Assembly (NCBI GenBank): GCA_903632075.3
Contig: CAHIKZ030004296.1
Span: 1,745,001-1,809,000, forward strand
DNA: 64,000 nt
From: Acanthosepion pharaonis
Taxonomy: Eukaryota > Mollusca > Cephalopoda > Sepiida > Sepiidae
Reading direction: 5' to 3'
Below are positions 30,701 through 41,335 of the stretch, one piece after another. The position numbers and the translations under genes were made by a program. How positions within the stretch are numbered: the stretch's first letter is position 1; every line of letters starts with the position of its first letter. The notes beneath the pieces are model-generated. The model saw nothing but the letters and a program-made list of their open reading frames with translations, did no database searches and had not been told where the DNA came from.

Positions 30701-31860
30701 ATGACTCCGTATTCTAGATGAGAATTTGTGTAGTGATACTAACAAATAAATCACTAAATAACCCTTTATCCCTTATTACTAGACTATGTAGTAATGTGGG
30801 AGTCGGGAAACTACCGTATTTGATGGTATATAAGACGCACGGGTGTATAAGACGAACTCCAATTTCAGCAGGGAAAATCAAGAAAAATTAGTAAATGGTA
30901 CAGCCTAAGCTATATTTATGAGGTATTATTTTGGTTAAATTATAAAAAAAAAAAAAAATTACTCCCAGGGACTGTACCTGACGTAAGTACAAACAACCCG
31001 CCAAAAGTCGTGAAATTCACTTTCTTCGCCCAAGAACTGCCGGGATGACAACACGTGTGTTACTTCCCTCTGTGATAGGACTTGTGATATTATAGAGTGA
31101 CTTACTTTTAACAGGAACATTTTCACAATTGTAATGTAACATACGAACTAATACACACAAATACATATATATAAATTGTAGGAAATTACCATACAATTTA
31201 CCATTTTTTAACTGTTATTGTGTACGTTTGTTTGTTCTGTTTTCCATTGTGAACACGAGACCAAATTTATGACTCCAATGGTGTGAGTGAATAGCTCCAC
31301 AAATTATGATGACCAACGACGTGTACAAGAAAAACATACGAACATACCACTTTCGGAGTTACCTCCTCCTTCGATCCTTAAACCGGCAGAGGAACAGGTC
31401 ATTTCAACCTTGACCTCTCGTTTGTGCCCCCTATACACTGTTAACCTGTGGTAGAGACTATCAAGTTCTCTTTTTTAGTTAAGTTATATTACAAACCTTG
31501 TTGTAATATACTTCTAGACATTTTTAGGCCATAGTTCTCTTTAGCTAACCTCGTCGTATTTTATTATAGACACTTTACTGTTAGCTTATCCAATTTAACT
31601 TACTGGTCTCCCTTGTCACAAGACAGTGGCTTCTCACTAAATCCATAGGGCGGTCGGCGACTGAAACGGTCGGATACGCAGGCCCTGGCCTTCGTTCGCC
31701 AGGGACGTCGATCAACGGGCTGCGTATTAAGTTACGCTCCCATTTTTTTTGTCTGCCAACTTGACGATAGTTGGAAACTTTCCTTCTCTTTCTCCTTCGC
31801 CTACTAATATTGTTACTAATAATAGGTTACTAATATTGGACTCGACCGGCAAACACGCAA
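30701..31860. other. Unclassified sequence with MITE-like motif
   Basis: TATAAGACGCAC and GTGTATAAGACGAAC at 30831-30860, and GGCTGCGTATTAAGTTACGC near 31719, resemble transposon-derivative termini and could bracket an element of about 0.9 kb (30815-31740). A poly-A run lies at 30943-30958. No coding signal. Confidence 0.35.
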
Positions 31861-31919
31861 CGCCTGCACTGGACCTGTGACATGCCCGAACAACGCCAGC
31901 TCTTCCTTCCTTCCCAACA

Positions 31920-32345
31920 CGTCAAGTTGGCACCCCGGCAACGACCAACAAGTGGCACCCCGGCAACGACCAACAACCAACAGCGATCATCCCGACCAAC
32001 AATCAACTGCAGCAACCAACAACGACCAACTACCACAACCAACAAGTTGGCAACCCGACAACAATCAACTTCAACAACAATCAACTTCAACGACCGACAG
32101 CGATCATCCAACAGGATCATCCCAACATCAACAATCCAACTGCAGCAACCAACAAGCGATCACCCGACAGGCAACGACCAGCTTCAACAACAGCGATCAT
32201 CCCGGCAACAATCAACTTCGACAATCAACAGCGATGATCCCGCCAGCAACCAACAACAACAATCAACTTCAACAACCGACAGCGATCATCCCGGCCAACA
32301 ATCAACTTCAACAACCAACAGTGATGATCCTGGCAACTACCAACA
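31920..32345. repeat. CAA-rich minisatellite
   Basis: Irregular repetition of AACAATCAACTTCAACAACC and CAGCGATCATCCCG. The two overlapping Gln/Asn/Ser/Thr-rich frames (31877-32374 and 31882-32427) are produced by it, so I do not call a protein. Confidence 0.85.
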
Positions 32346-32447
32346 CCAACCTCGACCCTCAATGCCTGCACTAGAACTTCTGCACCTCTACCGTTTCCGG
32401 CCATCTTTAATTCCTTATCTTTTCTAGAATAAATTAGCATATATCAT

Positions 32448-32910
32448 ATATATATCCTCGCTCTGTCGTCTATATTGTTTCACCGTCAGATTTAACGTCT
32501 TCAAAAATGTCAGCGGGCCTCTTTGACCTCAATCCCCTTTGTGTGATACTGGGGCGCTCGGGGGGGGGCGCCACATACATATCCTCGTTCTGTCGTCTAT
32601 ATTGTTTCACCGTCAGATTTAACGTCTTCAAAAATGTCAGCGGGCCTCTTCAGACCTCAATCACCCCTTGTGTGATACTGGGGCGCTCGGGGGGCGCTAC
32701 ACATACATATCCTCGTTCTGTCGTCTATATTGTTTCACCGTCAGATTTAACGTCTTCAAAATGTCAGCGGGCCTCTTGTTACCTCAATCACCCTTGTGTG
32801 ATACTGGGGCGTGGGGGGGCGCTACACATACATATCCTCGTTCTGTCGTCTATATTGTTTCGCCGTCAGATTTAACGTCTTCAAAAATGTTAGCGGGCCT
32901 CTCGTGACCT
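32448..32910 (+). repeat. About 125-bp tandem array, nearly four units
   Basis: Unit landmarks: CCTCG(T/C)TCTGTCGTCTATAT, CGTCAGATTTAACGTCTTC, AATGTCAGCGGGCCTC, TGTGTGATACTGGGGCG and a G-run. Units begin near 32455, 32582, 32708 and 32834. The frames crossing it are artefacts. G-run length varies from unit to unit. Confidence 0.9.
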
Positions 32911-33465
32911 TGTTGGGGACGTGCAGAGTTGTTAATTATTTAAGAAAGAATCAGAAGGAATTTTCAGTTGGTTGCGTGTCTTACTGCATCCCAAACAAAT
33001 AAATAAATGAAATTCAAAAATGTAATTGAAAACGAGACATATATATACAATTTAACAATATACAGATTGGATAATCAGTGTGTGTCGTGTGGACGAAATG
33101 TGTATGTAATTGTTAGATTTGTGAATGTCTCTTTGTTGATATTGTTCGTTGATTCGCTGTCTTTTTGTTTGTGTCAATAATTGTAATTGTGAATTATAAG
33201 TGTCTTTTGAAAAGAGTTTTTTAGAGTGATCTACCCTTAAACGTAATTGGTGTTTTCGTAATGTTGTATGTTCGTTGATGTTTACTTATTTTAAAGTAGT
33301 GAATTTAATTCACTGTACATAAGCAAAGTTGAGAAAAGTGTTCACAGAGTTGATTAATGAATGATCGAACATGAGTCAGCGATGTATCTTCGTGCGCGGC
33401 AAAATTGTGATTCGTAGTGGCGTGGAGTATATTGGAAAGTATTCGTGAGACTGACGATATTCAGT
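32911..33465. other. No recognisable feature
   Basis: AT-rich sequence with GTT/TTG-rich stretches. If the multi-hairpin unit on its right is followed by an LTR, its minus-strand LTR would lie here, but I cannot match it to another copy. Confidence 0.4.
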
Positions 33466-33658
33466 CCCCCCCCACGAGGGTGTCATGTGGCACAAGGCCT
33501 TTTTAAACGGCATTCCGAGTCCGTGGGCTCGGCCAAAAATATGCCCATTGAACCCGTATAAACGGGTTCAGGGCCGGTTTTACCTCCCCGAAGGAGACTC
33601 CGCCCTTCGGCGTAGCCTCCTTCGGGTTCCTCTCCGTCCGTAGACAGAGAGTTGAACC
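33466..33658 (-). ncRNA. Multi-hairpin GC-rich unit, copy 3
   Basis: The minus strand reads the same hairpin order as copies 1 and 2. The main stem is CCCGAAGGAG/CTCCTTCGGG: it differs from the CCCGGACGA/TCGTCCGGG of copies 1 and 2 at two pairs, each changed on both sides. Inner CGCC-GAAG-GGCG, stem GAACCCGT-TTAT-ACGGGTTC, stem CCGAG..CTCGG and CCAC..GTGG are present. It ends with a G-run. Upstream on the minus strand it abuts a gypsy zinc-knuckle-like sequence. Confidence 0.6.
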
Positions 33659-33689
33659 GGGCAAGCTCAATCCACATCCGCCACATTTC

Positions 33690-34060
33690 TTTGGACACTT
33701 TTTTTTTTCTTTTCTTCCTTGTGTTCTTTCGTATTTTTATGTTACGTGGGTAGAATTGACTGTATCACGCTTACTGAAAGTGTCTTGGAAACTTCTAGGG
33801 TACGACTTGTAGCTATTTCGTCATTTTCGCAGACATCTTCTACATTTTCCAAATTTGGGTTGTCCAAGTTCATTAGTCTCCTTCTTGTCTTGTCACTCCG
33901 GATTTCCTCTTTGACATTGTCTTTTAAATGCTTGTACTCACATTTTCCTGCTTGTGTTTCTATGTCTGTGAGAAACAACAGGAAAGTTTCTCCTTCCATC
34001 TGTGATACATTTCGTGGGCTATATCTTTCTTGTTCTTGTAGGGATACAGAAGGCATTTAT
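33690..34060 (-). pseudogene. Ty3/gypsy gag fragment with partial zinc knuckle
   Basis: The minus-strand frame 34056-33742 contains SQMEGETFLLFLTDIETQAG, KCEYKHLKDNVKEEIRSDKT, RRRLMNLDNPNLENVEDVC and ENDEIATSRTLEV. This is the C-terminal part of the gag capsid domain of K02A2.6/Mag-type gypsy elements. Beyond a frameshift, KKCGGCGLS (about 33690) looks like the start of a CCHC knuckle. It is then interrupted by the multi-hairpin unit. The N-terminal part of gag is absent. Confidence 0.65.
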
Positions 34061-34722
34061 CTTCCTTTGGTGGGGATAAGTAACATTTTTATTATATCAA
34101 CAGAAAGCAAAAATAAAAGTGACTCCTCATGGCAGTTTTGAGAATCTGTTTAGTATTGTAGGGATACAGAAGGCGCTTATCTCTCTTTGATGGAAGATAA
34201 GTCACCTGGGTGACCTGACATCCACTTTGTGACATCATTCCATACAGTGACCAAAGTGGTAGTCATTTTGAAAAACTGACAAACATTATTGTATATTAAG
34301 GAGACAATGTTAACACATCAAAAAATGAAATTATAATTTGATCAGATGAATAAGATGTTTCTATGGCAGGTATTTTTTTTTGGATTTATTTATGTTGTGG
34401 AGTAAATAACACACGCCCAACTGAATTAAGCTTAAATAAAGAACTCAAAGTGAGTCAGTCAAGCCCATTGGAGTCACGGTGATTAGCCTTAGCAAGACAT
34501 AACATTATATTCACTATGAGTGAGTTATAACACTAACAATGAGGAATTGAAATTCATATGGAGTAGGAAATAAGTATTTTTGTTTCAGTGCACAGGATAA
34601 CAGTGATGTCAAGAAATTAGAACCACATTAAATTAATTTTTTTATCTTTGGCATGTGCAAGGTAGAAAAAAACTGATATTCTTTATATATGAAAGTGGTA
34701 AAAATACAACAACAGCAACAGT
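34061..34722. other. Repeat-derived, unclassified
   Basis: GTAGGGATACAGAAGGC(A/G)(T/C)TTATCT occurs at 34037 and 34159, a local duplication of about 120 bp. The 34290-34360 stretch is related to 14285-14375. No coding signal. Confidence 0.45.
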
Positions 34723-34797
34723 TCATAAAATTCATGTTTGTGCTTATTTTTCAATTATAACCCTCTTGAAAAATAAGCACAAACATGAATTTTATGA
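34723..34797. repeat. Perfect 32-bp inverted repeat, 11-nt loop
   Basis: Arms at 34723-34754 and 34766-34797 are exact reverse complements by inspection. A transcript would form a 32-bp duplex. Confidence 0.9.
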
Positions 34798-34979
34798 TTT
34801 TTTCTTCTTTACATACACTGCTTTTGAATAGTTAATCTTTCAATTACACCTATTTTTTCAAGCCTGTCTAATTTTTTGTTGACTTGATTCGATGCTGCGG
34901 ATGGTACACTACATTTCGGTTTAAATACTGGCACTAAACCTTTTCTTCACTTGAAATTTCAAATTCAATTTTCAAATGT

Positions 34980-36560
34980 TAAGAATCCCGTATCTACTCA
35001 TTATCAAGTTCAGAGTAATTTTTGTGAATTTAAATGGTGGAAAAATTTTTCGAAGCTGGATCTTTCTGAAGCATATTTGCAAATATAGGTTGAAGAAGAA
35101 TGTTCAGAGTTAATAACTATAAATACGCACAAGGAATTGTATAAGTTCAACCGACATCCTTTTGGGATGAAAGGGGTTTCAGCTATATTTCAACAAGCTA
35201 TGGATATTATGTTTCCAGATTGTGATTTCACAGTTGCTTATCTGGATGATATATTAATTAAAAGTGTATCTAAGGAACAACATATCAGGCATGTGAAAAG
35301 AGTTTTTGAAAATATATGAGTGTACAGGTTTAAACTCAGTGAGGAAAAGTGAGAATTGTTTTTGCCTAAAATCAAGTACCTCAGACAAATTATTGAAAAA
35401 AATGATTGTCAACCAGATCCATTAGGGGCAAGTGCAATTATGAATATGCCTCCTCTAACAAACATTACTAGATTACAAGCATTTCTAGGACTAGCAAACT
35501 ATTATCAAATTTATATACCTAATATGAAGAATTTGAGAGCTCCACTGAACAATTTGCTTAAAAAAGGTATAAAGTGGAACTGGACTGATAAGTGTCAGAA
35601 GGCATTTGAAGAAATCAAGAAAATACTAATGCCAGGCTTATCATAAGCGCACTACAATCCAAAAGCAAAAATCCTATTGGCTTCAGGTGCTAGTGACTCT
35701 GGAATAGAAGCAGGAATTCTACATAAATATGATGATGGTAACATGAAAGACGTTACACATGTTTGGCATTCACTACTATCGGCAGAAAAAAACTACAGCC
35801 AGATAAAAAAAGAGGTGTCAGCACTAATATTTGCAGTGAAAAAATTTAACAAATTCATACATGAAAGGAGTTCTCACTTACAGACAGATCACAGACTTCT
35901 ATCATCAAGTTATGGTTTGAAAAAAAGGAATTCCTATGTATACAGCAAATAGATTACAACATTACAGCTATGTGCACTAACTTCTTACAATCTTATACTG
36001 GACTGTTTGAAGAGACAATTATTATTGCAGCATTAAAAAGTGAAATAGAAATTAAAAATATATTATGCAATGTAGCACGCAAACTACCAGTTACCCAAGA
36101 AGAAATAAGAGTAAAAACAGAACAAGACATGTTTATTTTGAGATTAAAAACAAAATAATTAAAAGAAAGTAAGAAAGATGATTTTTAGGATGCAATCCAG
36201 ATTTTAATGCTTACTTGCTATATGATGGAGTACTGATGTCTACACAAAGAGTAGTGACACCTATCATATTACAAAAGCAAATATTAAATGAATTCCATAG
36301 TGGACATTCGAGAATTTCAAGGATGAAATCTCTTATGAAAAGCTATGTATACTGGACCAAAATGGATAAAGATATTGAAAAATTATAAAAGCCTGCAGAG
36401 GTTGTGCTCTGGTAGCAAAATCACCTACCACAAAATTACAACCTTGGCTAAAGACAGATATTCTGTGGTCAAAACTGCACATAGATTTCACGGGTCCAGT
36501 AAATCCCATTATCTTGTAGTAGTGGATAGTTTTACTAAGCGGCCTGAAATTTGTAAGTGC
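34980..36560 (+). pseudogene. Gypsy RT, RNase H and start of integrase (second-family element)
   Basis: RT and RNase H share one frame with stops at about 35086, 35317, 35350, 35644 and 35950. Blocks: FSKLDLSEAYLQI, YKFNRHPFGMKGVSAIFQQA, catalytic VAYLDDILI (YLDD intact), LQAFLGLANYYQIYIPNMKN, LASGASDSGIEAGIL (RNase H), HSLLSAEKNYSQIKKEVSAL and LQTDHRLL. Integrase follows in other frames: NEFHSGHSRISRMKSLMKSY (zinc finger), then VVVDSFTKRPEICKCKK. It is cut at 36585 by a SINE and resumes at 36936. The RT N-terminus is missing. Confidence 0.85.
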
Positions 36561-36574
36561 AAAAAAAAAACAAC

Positions 36575-36585
36575 TTCCACAGTTA
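36575..36585 (+). other. Target-site duplication, left copy
   Basis: TTCCACAGTTA, repeated exactly at 36925-36935 on the far side of the SINE. Confidence 0.85.
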
Positions 36586-36924
36586 CATTATTTACATTAT
36601 TCAGACTATTGTCCTCATCTTTGTCGCCATATTTATTACGTTTCGGCTGTTCAGCCTTCTTCAGGTGGTTGGAATGTCGAACTTAACTCTTTATTTTGCT
36701 CACTGGGGTAGACTGTTCTAGTTCCACGTGCCATGTTTAATGGATGTCAGTTATCAGTTATCTCTTGTTAATTTCCCTCTGAAAGTTCTCCACTGCCTTA
36801 ACCGGGTATTGAACTCACACTCTTTGGGTCCTGAAACGTTGTAATAAATATGACAACGATGAGGACAATAGTCTGAATAATGTAAATAATGTACATAATA
36901 CCTCATCTCAGAAATATAGACAGA
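36586..36924 (-). mobile_element. tRNA-headed SINE (family A), copy 2, with 11-bp TSD
   Basis: 339 bp inside a gypsy integrase. On the minus strand, the outer arm (GAGATGAGGTATTATGTACA ... ACAACGTTTCA) is followed by a B-box-like GAGTTCAATACCCGG. Next come the body (TGGCACGTGGAACTAGAA) and the hammerhead-like CTGAAGAAGGCTGAACAGCC then GAAACG. The element ends in an inverted copy of the first arm (about 60 bp matching). Exact 11-bp duplications flank it, so it arrived by target-primed insertion. Confidence 0.85.
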
Positions 36925-36935
36925 TTCCACAGTTA
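36925..36935 (+). other. Target-site duplication, right copy
   Basis: Second TTCCACAGTTA, marking the end of the inserted SINE. Confidence 0.85.
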
Positions 36936-37605
36936 GAGTGAATTTTTTACACAAACTGTCTGCAAGTCTTGGATAACGGTACACAATTCACTGCTTACAA
37001 ATTTAAAGAATTTTGTAAAATGTTCTCAATTGAACATATTACTACCTCACCATATCATCCAAGGCCAAACAAACAAGGTGAATGGTTTGTGGATACTTTT
37101 AAGAGAGCTTTGAAAATAGGCAAGTAATGAAAAAGTGAGCAAAGAAGCAGTACAAAAATTCTTGAGAGTATATACTGGATAATGCTGAATCTTAATACAC
37201 TGGCAGGCATAGTACCATCAGAATTGATGCTCACAAGAAAAATTAAATCAGTGTTTGACAAGTTGTTACCAGGTCAAAAAAGAATAAGAAAAGGATAACA
37301 AAAAGGACACAAAATGTTTCAAAATTGACAAAAATGTGTTTTTCAGGGTAAATAAAAATGGAAAAGAAATGTGGGAAGATGGTGTAATAAGGTGAAGAAT
37401 TGGAAAAATTATATATATGGTAAAAGAAAAGAAATGGGAACACAAAATGCATTGGAATCAGTTAAAGAAAAAGTTTACTGAAGAAAGGACCACCAGAGAG
37501 GAAGAGGCTGTGAAAGTACTGTATGATACTTTTGATGTACCAACGCTCCAAGAATTCATTGACTGTACAAGTATGATTACCAGACAAAGAACACATATAG
37601 ATTAA
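36936..37605 (+). pseudogene. Gypsy integrase, continued, and pol C-terminus
   Basis: After the SINE the integrase core goes on: LDNGTQFTAYKFKEFCKMFS (second aspartate), ITTSPYHPRPNKQGEWFVDT (the catalytic glutamate, in GEWFVDTFKR) and later a PSELMLTRKIKSVFDKLLP-like stretch. The final frame 37417-37605 (KKWEHKMHWNQLKKKFTEER) resembles the integrase C-terminal basic region of gypsy proteins. It is frameshifted near 37120 and 37300. Together with 34980-36560 it forms one element from RT to the pol end. Confidence 0.8.
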
Positions 37606-37859
37606 ACTAGAGTTGATCTAAACTGAAAGAAATACAAAGTTCAGTACGTTGGTGAACTTGTCAGAAAGAGTGGTGGGGGAATGAAAATTAAAAATTTGGT
37701 GAAGATATCTAAATTTATCTAAATTATTGTAATTCCACTTCCACAATAACACCAATACATGCAATCTACATAAACCCAAATTTTAAAACATTAATCAGTT
37801 TGTCTGACGATCGCTAAAAGCGTGAAACCCAGGGTCACAAACTCACATCTATCCAACCA

Positions 37860-37862
<3 letters not shown>
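37606..37862. other. 3' flank of the gypsy element
   Basis: Contains GAAAATTAAAAATTTGGTGAAGATATCTAAATTTATCTAAATTATTGTAAT (in part shared with 7363-7412), a dispersed repeat end. No LTR recognised. Confidence 0.4.
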
Positions 37863-37927
<65 letters not shown>

Positions 37928-37937
37928 AGTCTCTTAA

Positions 37938-37986
<49 letters not shown>

Positions 37987-38055
37987 CAGTCTATTAATAT
38001 CTATCTCACTTTATTAATATCTATCTCTGTCTGTTAATATCTATCTATCTATCTA
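37863..38055. repeat. (TA)n and (CTAT)n compound microsatellite
   Basis: TA run 37863-37924, CTAT run 37943-37984, then CAGTCTATTAATATCTATCT phrases. Related to 7652-7942 in reverse block order. Confidence 0.95.
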
Positions 38056-38565
38056 TTTTCTTTCAAGTTTTAATTTTGGTTCACTAATCTCATCTTCCTC
38101 TTTGTCCTACTCCTCATCCTACTCCACCCCTTCATCCATCTCCTCTTTAAACATTCCCCTCATTTCATCTTCCCCTCCTCTTCCTACTCCTTCCTTCCCC
38201 TCCTCTTTCCACCACTATCCAACCCTTGATCCCCATGTCTAGTAATTTAATGTAGATGGTAGCATTGACCTTGAAGTCCTGTGGAAAAGAAGTGAAGCAG
38301 CATGGCATCGACGTTTTTGCTCACAATCCCGAGAGGATGTCAAATCATGTGTGCATCCCCACTTAAACTCTGTGAGGTTTGTGCAGAACCACTTACTCTT
38401 CCTCAGATTCACTTAATCACTTATAAGAAGCTTTTTTTTTTCATTTCACCCCAAGCAAGGTGATAATGACATAAAGACACAAGGGGGTTATTGGGAGTGA
38501 AAGAGAATGAGGAGACTTTAGGAGAAGGAACTGGAAACCCAATCCTAAACAGGAAACAAGGGACA
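38056..38565. other. Pyrimidine-rich stretch, no gene
   Basis: CTCCTC/TTCCTC-rich sequence 38080-38240, then unremarkable sequence with the phrase CACAATCCCGAGAGGATGTCAAATCA. Confidence 0.5.
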
Positions 38566-38569
38566 AACC

Positions 38570-38860
38570 TCTACAACTGTAAGCTTGAATGTACATGTAG
38601 CATTACGACTGGGAATTAAAAAATCAGAGAGCTGAGGTTGAATTCCAGTTAAGTTTGTTATATTTACTTATATATGTATGAATCCATCTCTTCTCCTTCT
38701 TATAGGTTAAATAGCAGGATAAACTGGGTTCTATAGCCTTGGTTAACAATCATTCTAAAGATGGTGATTTGATAAAATCACTCATCTCCTAGCAAGGTTG
38801 GGCCACATGTGGGGAGGCCCATGAAGACTCACTGTGACTGAAAATGGGCAGAGAAAGCAT
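38570..38860 (+). mobile_element. SINE family B, diverged copy
   Basis: Head GTAGCATTACGACTGGGAAT with a B-box-like GAGGTTGAATTCC (about 38628-38640). The body has TAGGTTAAATAGCAGGATAA, GGTTCTATAGCCTTGGTTAA and a CAAGGTTGGGCCACATG-type continuation. Block order follows 2832-2492 (minus). 5' A-box decayed. Confidence 0.55.
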
Positions 38861-39070
38861 TGATGATCTCCATTTATCCCAGTAGCAATAAGTTCTTCCA
38901 GAACTGTGTTATAAGGCTTAAGTTGTCCATAATTAGTTTGAGAAGCGTTCTAAAAACTTTTGACAAATGGTGTGGCCATGAAATTCACAAGATATGAGCC
39001 CAATTAAGCATTTATGGGGTTGGGTGGAGAACACTGTTCATATACAAGATCCTGCACTTAGAAATATCAA

Positions 39071-39330
39071 GCTTATGGCCACATCATGTTGAAACATTGG
39101 TTCCTATATGATTACTGAAGTTAATAAACATCAAGCTTAGTCAGTACCTAGATGGGTGACCTCTTGGGAATACCAAGTGCTGTAAGCTTGGATGTGCAGG
39201 TGGTGTGAGGGATAATAGCTCATAATTGTTAATCGGAGAGCCAAGTTCTAATTCAAGTTGGGTTCATTATATTCACTTATGTGCAAATACCCTTGGGAAA
39301 GCTACTTCTTCTCCTCCAGCTATGGGTTAA
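39071..39330 (+). mobile_element. Composite 5S rRNA/tRNA-like SINE
   Basis: 39071-39189 follows animal 5S rRNA from GCTTATGGCCACATCATGTTGAA to GGAATACCAAGTGCTGTAAGCTT. It includes an internal-control C-box-like ACCTAGATGGGTGACCTCTT. It runs straight into a family B-type tRNA-like stretch (GTGTGAGGGATAATAGCTCA, then GCCAAGTTCTAATTCAAGTT) and body (CCCTTGGGAAAGCTA, CTATGGGTTAA). 5S-headed SINEs exist in several animals; a 5S plus tRNA composite here would be a dimeric SINE. Confidence 0.6.
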
Positions 39331-39940
39331 TTAATAAGACTTGTATTGCAAAATCATTATTATCTCAAAAAAATAATTCTTACAATCTAAAAGTATTTTC
39401 TGGTTTTAAATAACCTGCAAAGGGTTGATAAACCATAGAAAATCAATCAATGATAGAAATATCATAGTGCTGTAGATAGTTATTATGATGGTATGGCTCA
39501 GCATCTCTACAGAGATCTTCTGACTACTTGTGGAATCAATAAGTTGCTGCACTTCTCCAGGCTAGAGGGGGTCCTATACAATACTAGGCAACTAATCCAT
39601 GGCTTTTGAAGAATCTGCAATGTTATTGGTCCTGACTTGGCATCTCAGATTCACTCATTTTCCCACCATTGCAACCAGTGGTGACAAATTACTGGTTTGC
39701 ACAAACTGATTCTTAAAATTATAAAAGGTTAGTGAACTGGGTGTTGGATTATCCAAAAATAATCTTATATATTAATAGCCAATGGTCTAGGTAAAATGTT
39801 AATTATTCTATACCTAATGTGCGCCTAATGAAATTTTAATAGACACGTGCCCCTTATCATATCAATAAACAGCAGTCAGCAGGAATGAAAAAAAAAAATG
39901 AAAGAAAGGCATTGATAGATAACAGTTTCTAAAGAATTTC
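39331..39940. other. No recognisable feature
   Basis: Short frames only. CATAGTGCTGTAGATAGTTA and similar phrases do not match another part of the window. Confidence 0.45.
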
Positions 39941-39944
39941 AGCT

Positions 39945-41205
39945 CTTCGGCAAAGTCTTTGACGCTTTAATCAACATCAAAGTGGTTAGGTACCTTACAT
40001 CCCATGATCTTCTCTCTGACAAGCAATATGGTTTCTGCTTTGCCTGATCTACTGCTGGTGTACTCACGGCCATAACTGAATTTATTTACCAAGCACTTCA
40101 CAATAAATGAAAAGCTTGTGCCATGGCTCTAGATATCTCTAAAGTGTTTTATAGGGTTTGGCATGCCATCCTTCTTCGTAAGCTTTGAGGATACAGAATT
40201 TCAGGACAATTATTTGACTTAATACAATCATTCCTGTCAGACTGTGTAATGAAGGTCGTCGTTAACGGATTCTCTTCCAGTTCCTTTCTCACAAACGCAG
40301 GTGTTCCCTAAAGCTCTATCCTGTTCCTGACCTTCATTAACGATCTTCCCAATGTCATCAGTTCCCAAGTAGGCATCTATGCAGACAACACTACTATTTA
40401 CTCCTGCCTCAATAGAAAATCCAGTATCACTGAAAAAACTAACCTGGACATTGGTCTCGAAAAGGACTTCCAAGCTGTGGTTGACTGGGGCAGGAAATAG
40501 CTGGTTAACTTTAATGCCTCAAAAATAAAACTGCTTTCTTTTACCCCCCCCCCCCCCAGAGAACCCTCCCTGCTTCCCATTAGAATGTCTGATGTTCAGC
40601 TCCATGAGAGCACCTCTTTGTGACTGCTTGGTCTCACATTGTCCGCTAACCTGAGATGGAACAATTACATTGAATCAATAGCTTCATCTACTGCAAGGAA
40701 AGTTGGTTCTATGTGTCGCCCCAGAAAGTTTTTCTCACCTGAGTCCATCCTTCAAATTTATAAATCAACCATTCACCTTTGCATGGAATACTGCTGCCAT
40801 ATGTGGTCTGGAGTCCTCACTGTTTGTCTCAAGGTCCTCAACAAAATGCAGAGATGGATATGCAATGTGGTTGACCCTGATCTGGCATTTGGTTAAAAGT
40901 TGCTCTCTCACAGATGTGCTGTCACTTCCCTCTGTCTTTTCTACAAATACTTCCATGGTAACTTCTCCGACGAGCTACTTTCGCTGGTTCCCAAACTGCA
41001 TGAATTTAAACGTGCTACTAGGTTGGCATCTCAGTCCCACCCTTTCACTGTCGAAATGGTTAAATGTAGCCATCTCTTCTACTCCAATACCTTCATCTTT
41101 TGCACTTCCCATGTATGGAACTCCCTTCCTTTTACTTGCTCCACTGATAGCTATAATCTTCAATTATTCAAATGCAAAGTCAAACGACATCTTCAGATGC
41201 CTTGA
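39945..41205 (+). pseudogene. APE-type LINE reverse transcriptase and C-terminus (jockey-like)
   Basis: A long RT in largely one sense with stops and a frameshift. Blocks: LFGKVFDALINIKVVRYLTS and DLLSDKQYGFCFA (RT entry), MALDISKVFYRVWHAILLRK (motif A), VVNGFSSSSFLTNAGVP, FINDLPNVISSQVGIYADNT (the YADD box changed to YADN), VDWGRK then LVNFNASKIKLL and SANLRWNNYIESIAS. After RKVGSMCRPRKFFSPESIL and TIHLCMEYCCHMWSG come LCLFYKYFHGNFSDELLSLV and HLQMP, then a stop. The endonuclease is missing. A 16-nt C-run at 40543-40558 interrupts it. Confidence 0.85.
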
Positions 41206-41335
41206 TCTAATTCCTTGTCCTTCTCTTCATCCTTTCCTCTATCATTTCTCTTTACTCTTGCTCCCACTCTCTGTAACCGCCTTACTTGGGGTGAAATGCT
41301 TAAAAAAATATTAATTTTGTTGAAAACAATATCCA

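Noticed and set aside
31877..32427. Two overlapping Gln/Asn/Thr-rich frames as a gene
   Set aside because: Both follow the CAA-rich minisatellite; overlapping frames of the same repeat are not evidence of coding.
32507..33002. Frames across the 125-bp tandem array
   Set aside because: Repeat translation; the frame shifts from unit to unit.
40703..41314. 203-residue frame as a separate protein
   Set aside because: It is the out-of-phase reading of the LINE C-terminus, which reads sensibly in other frames.
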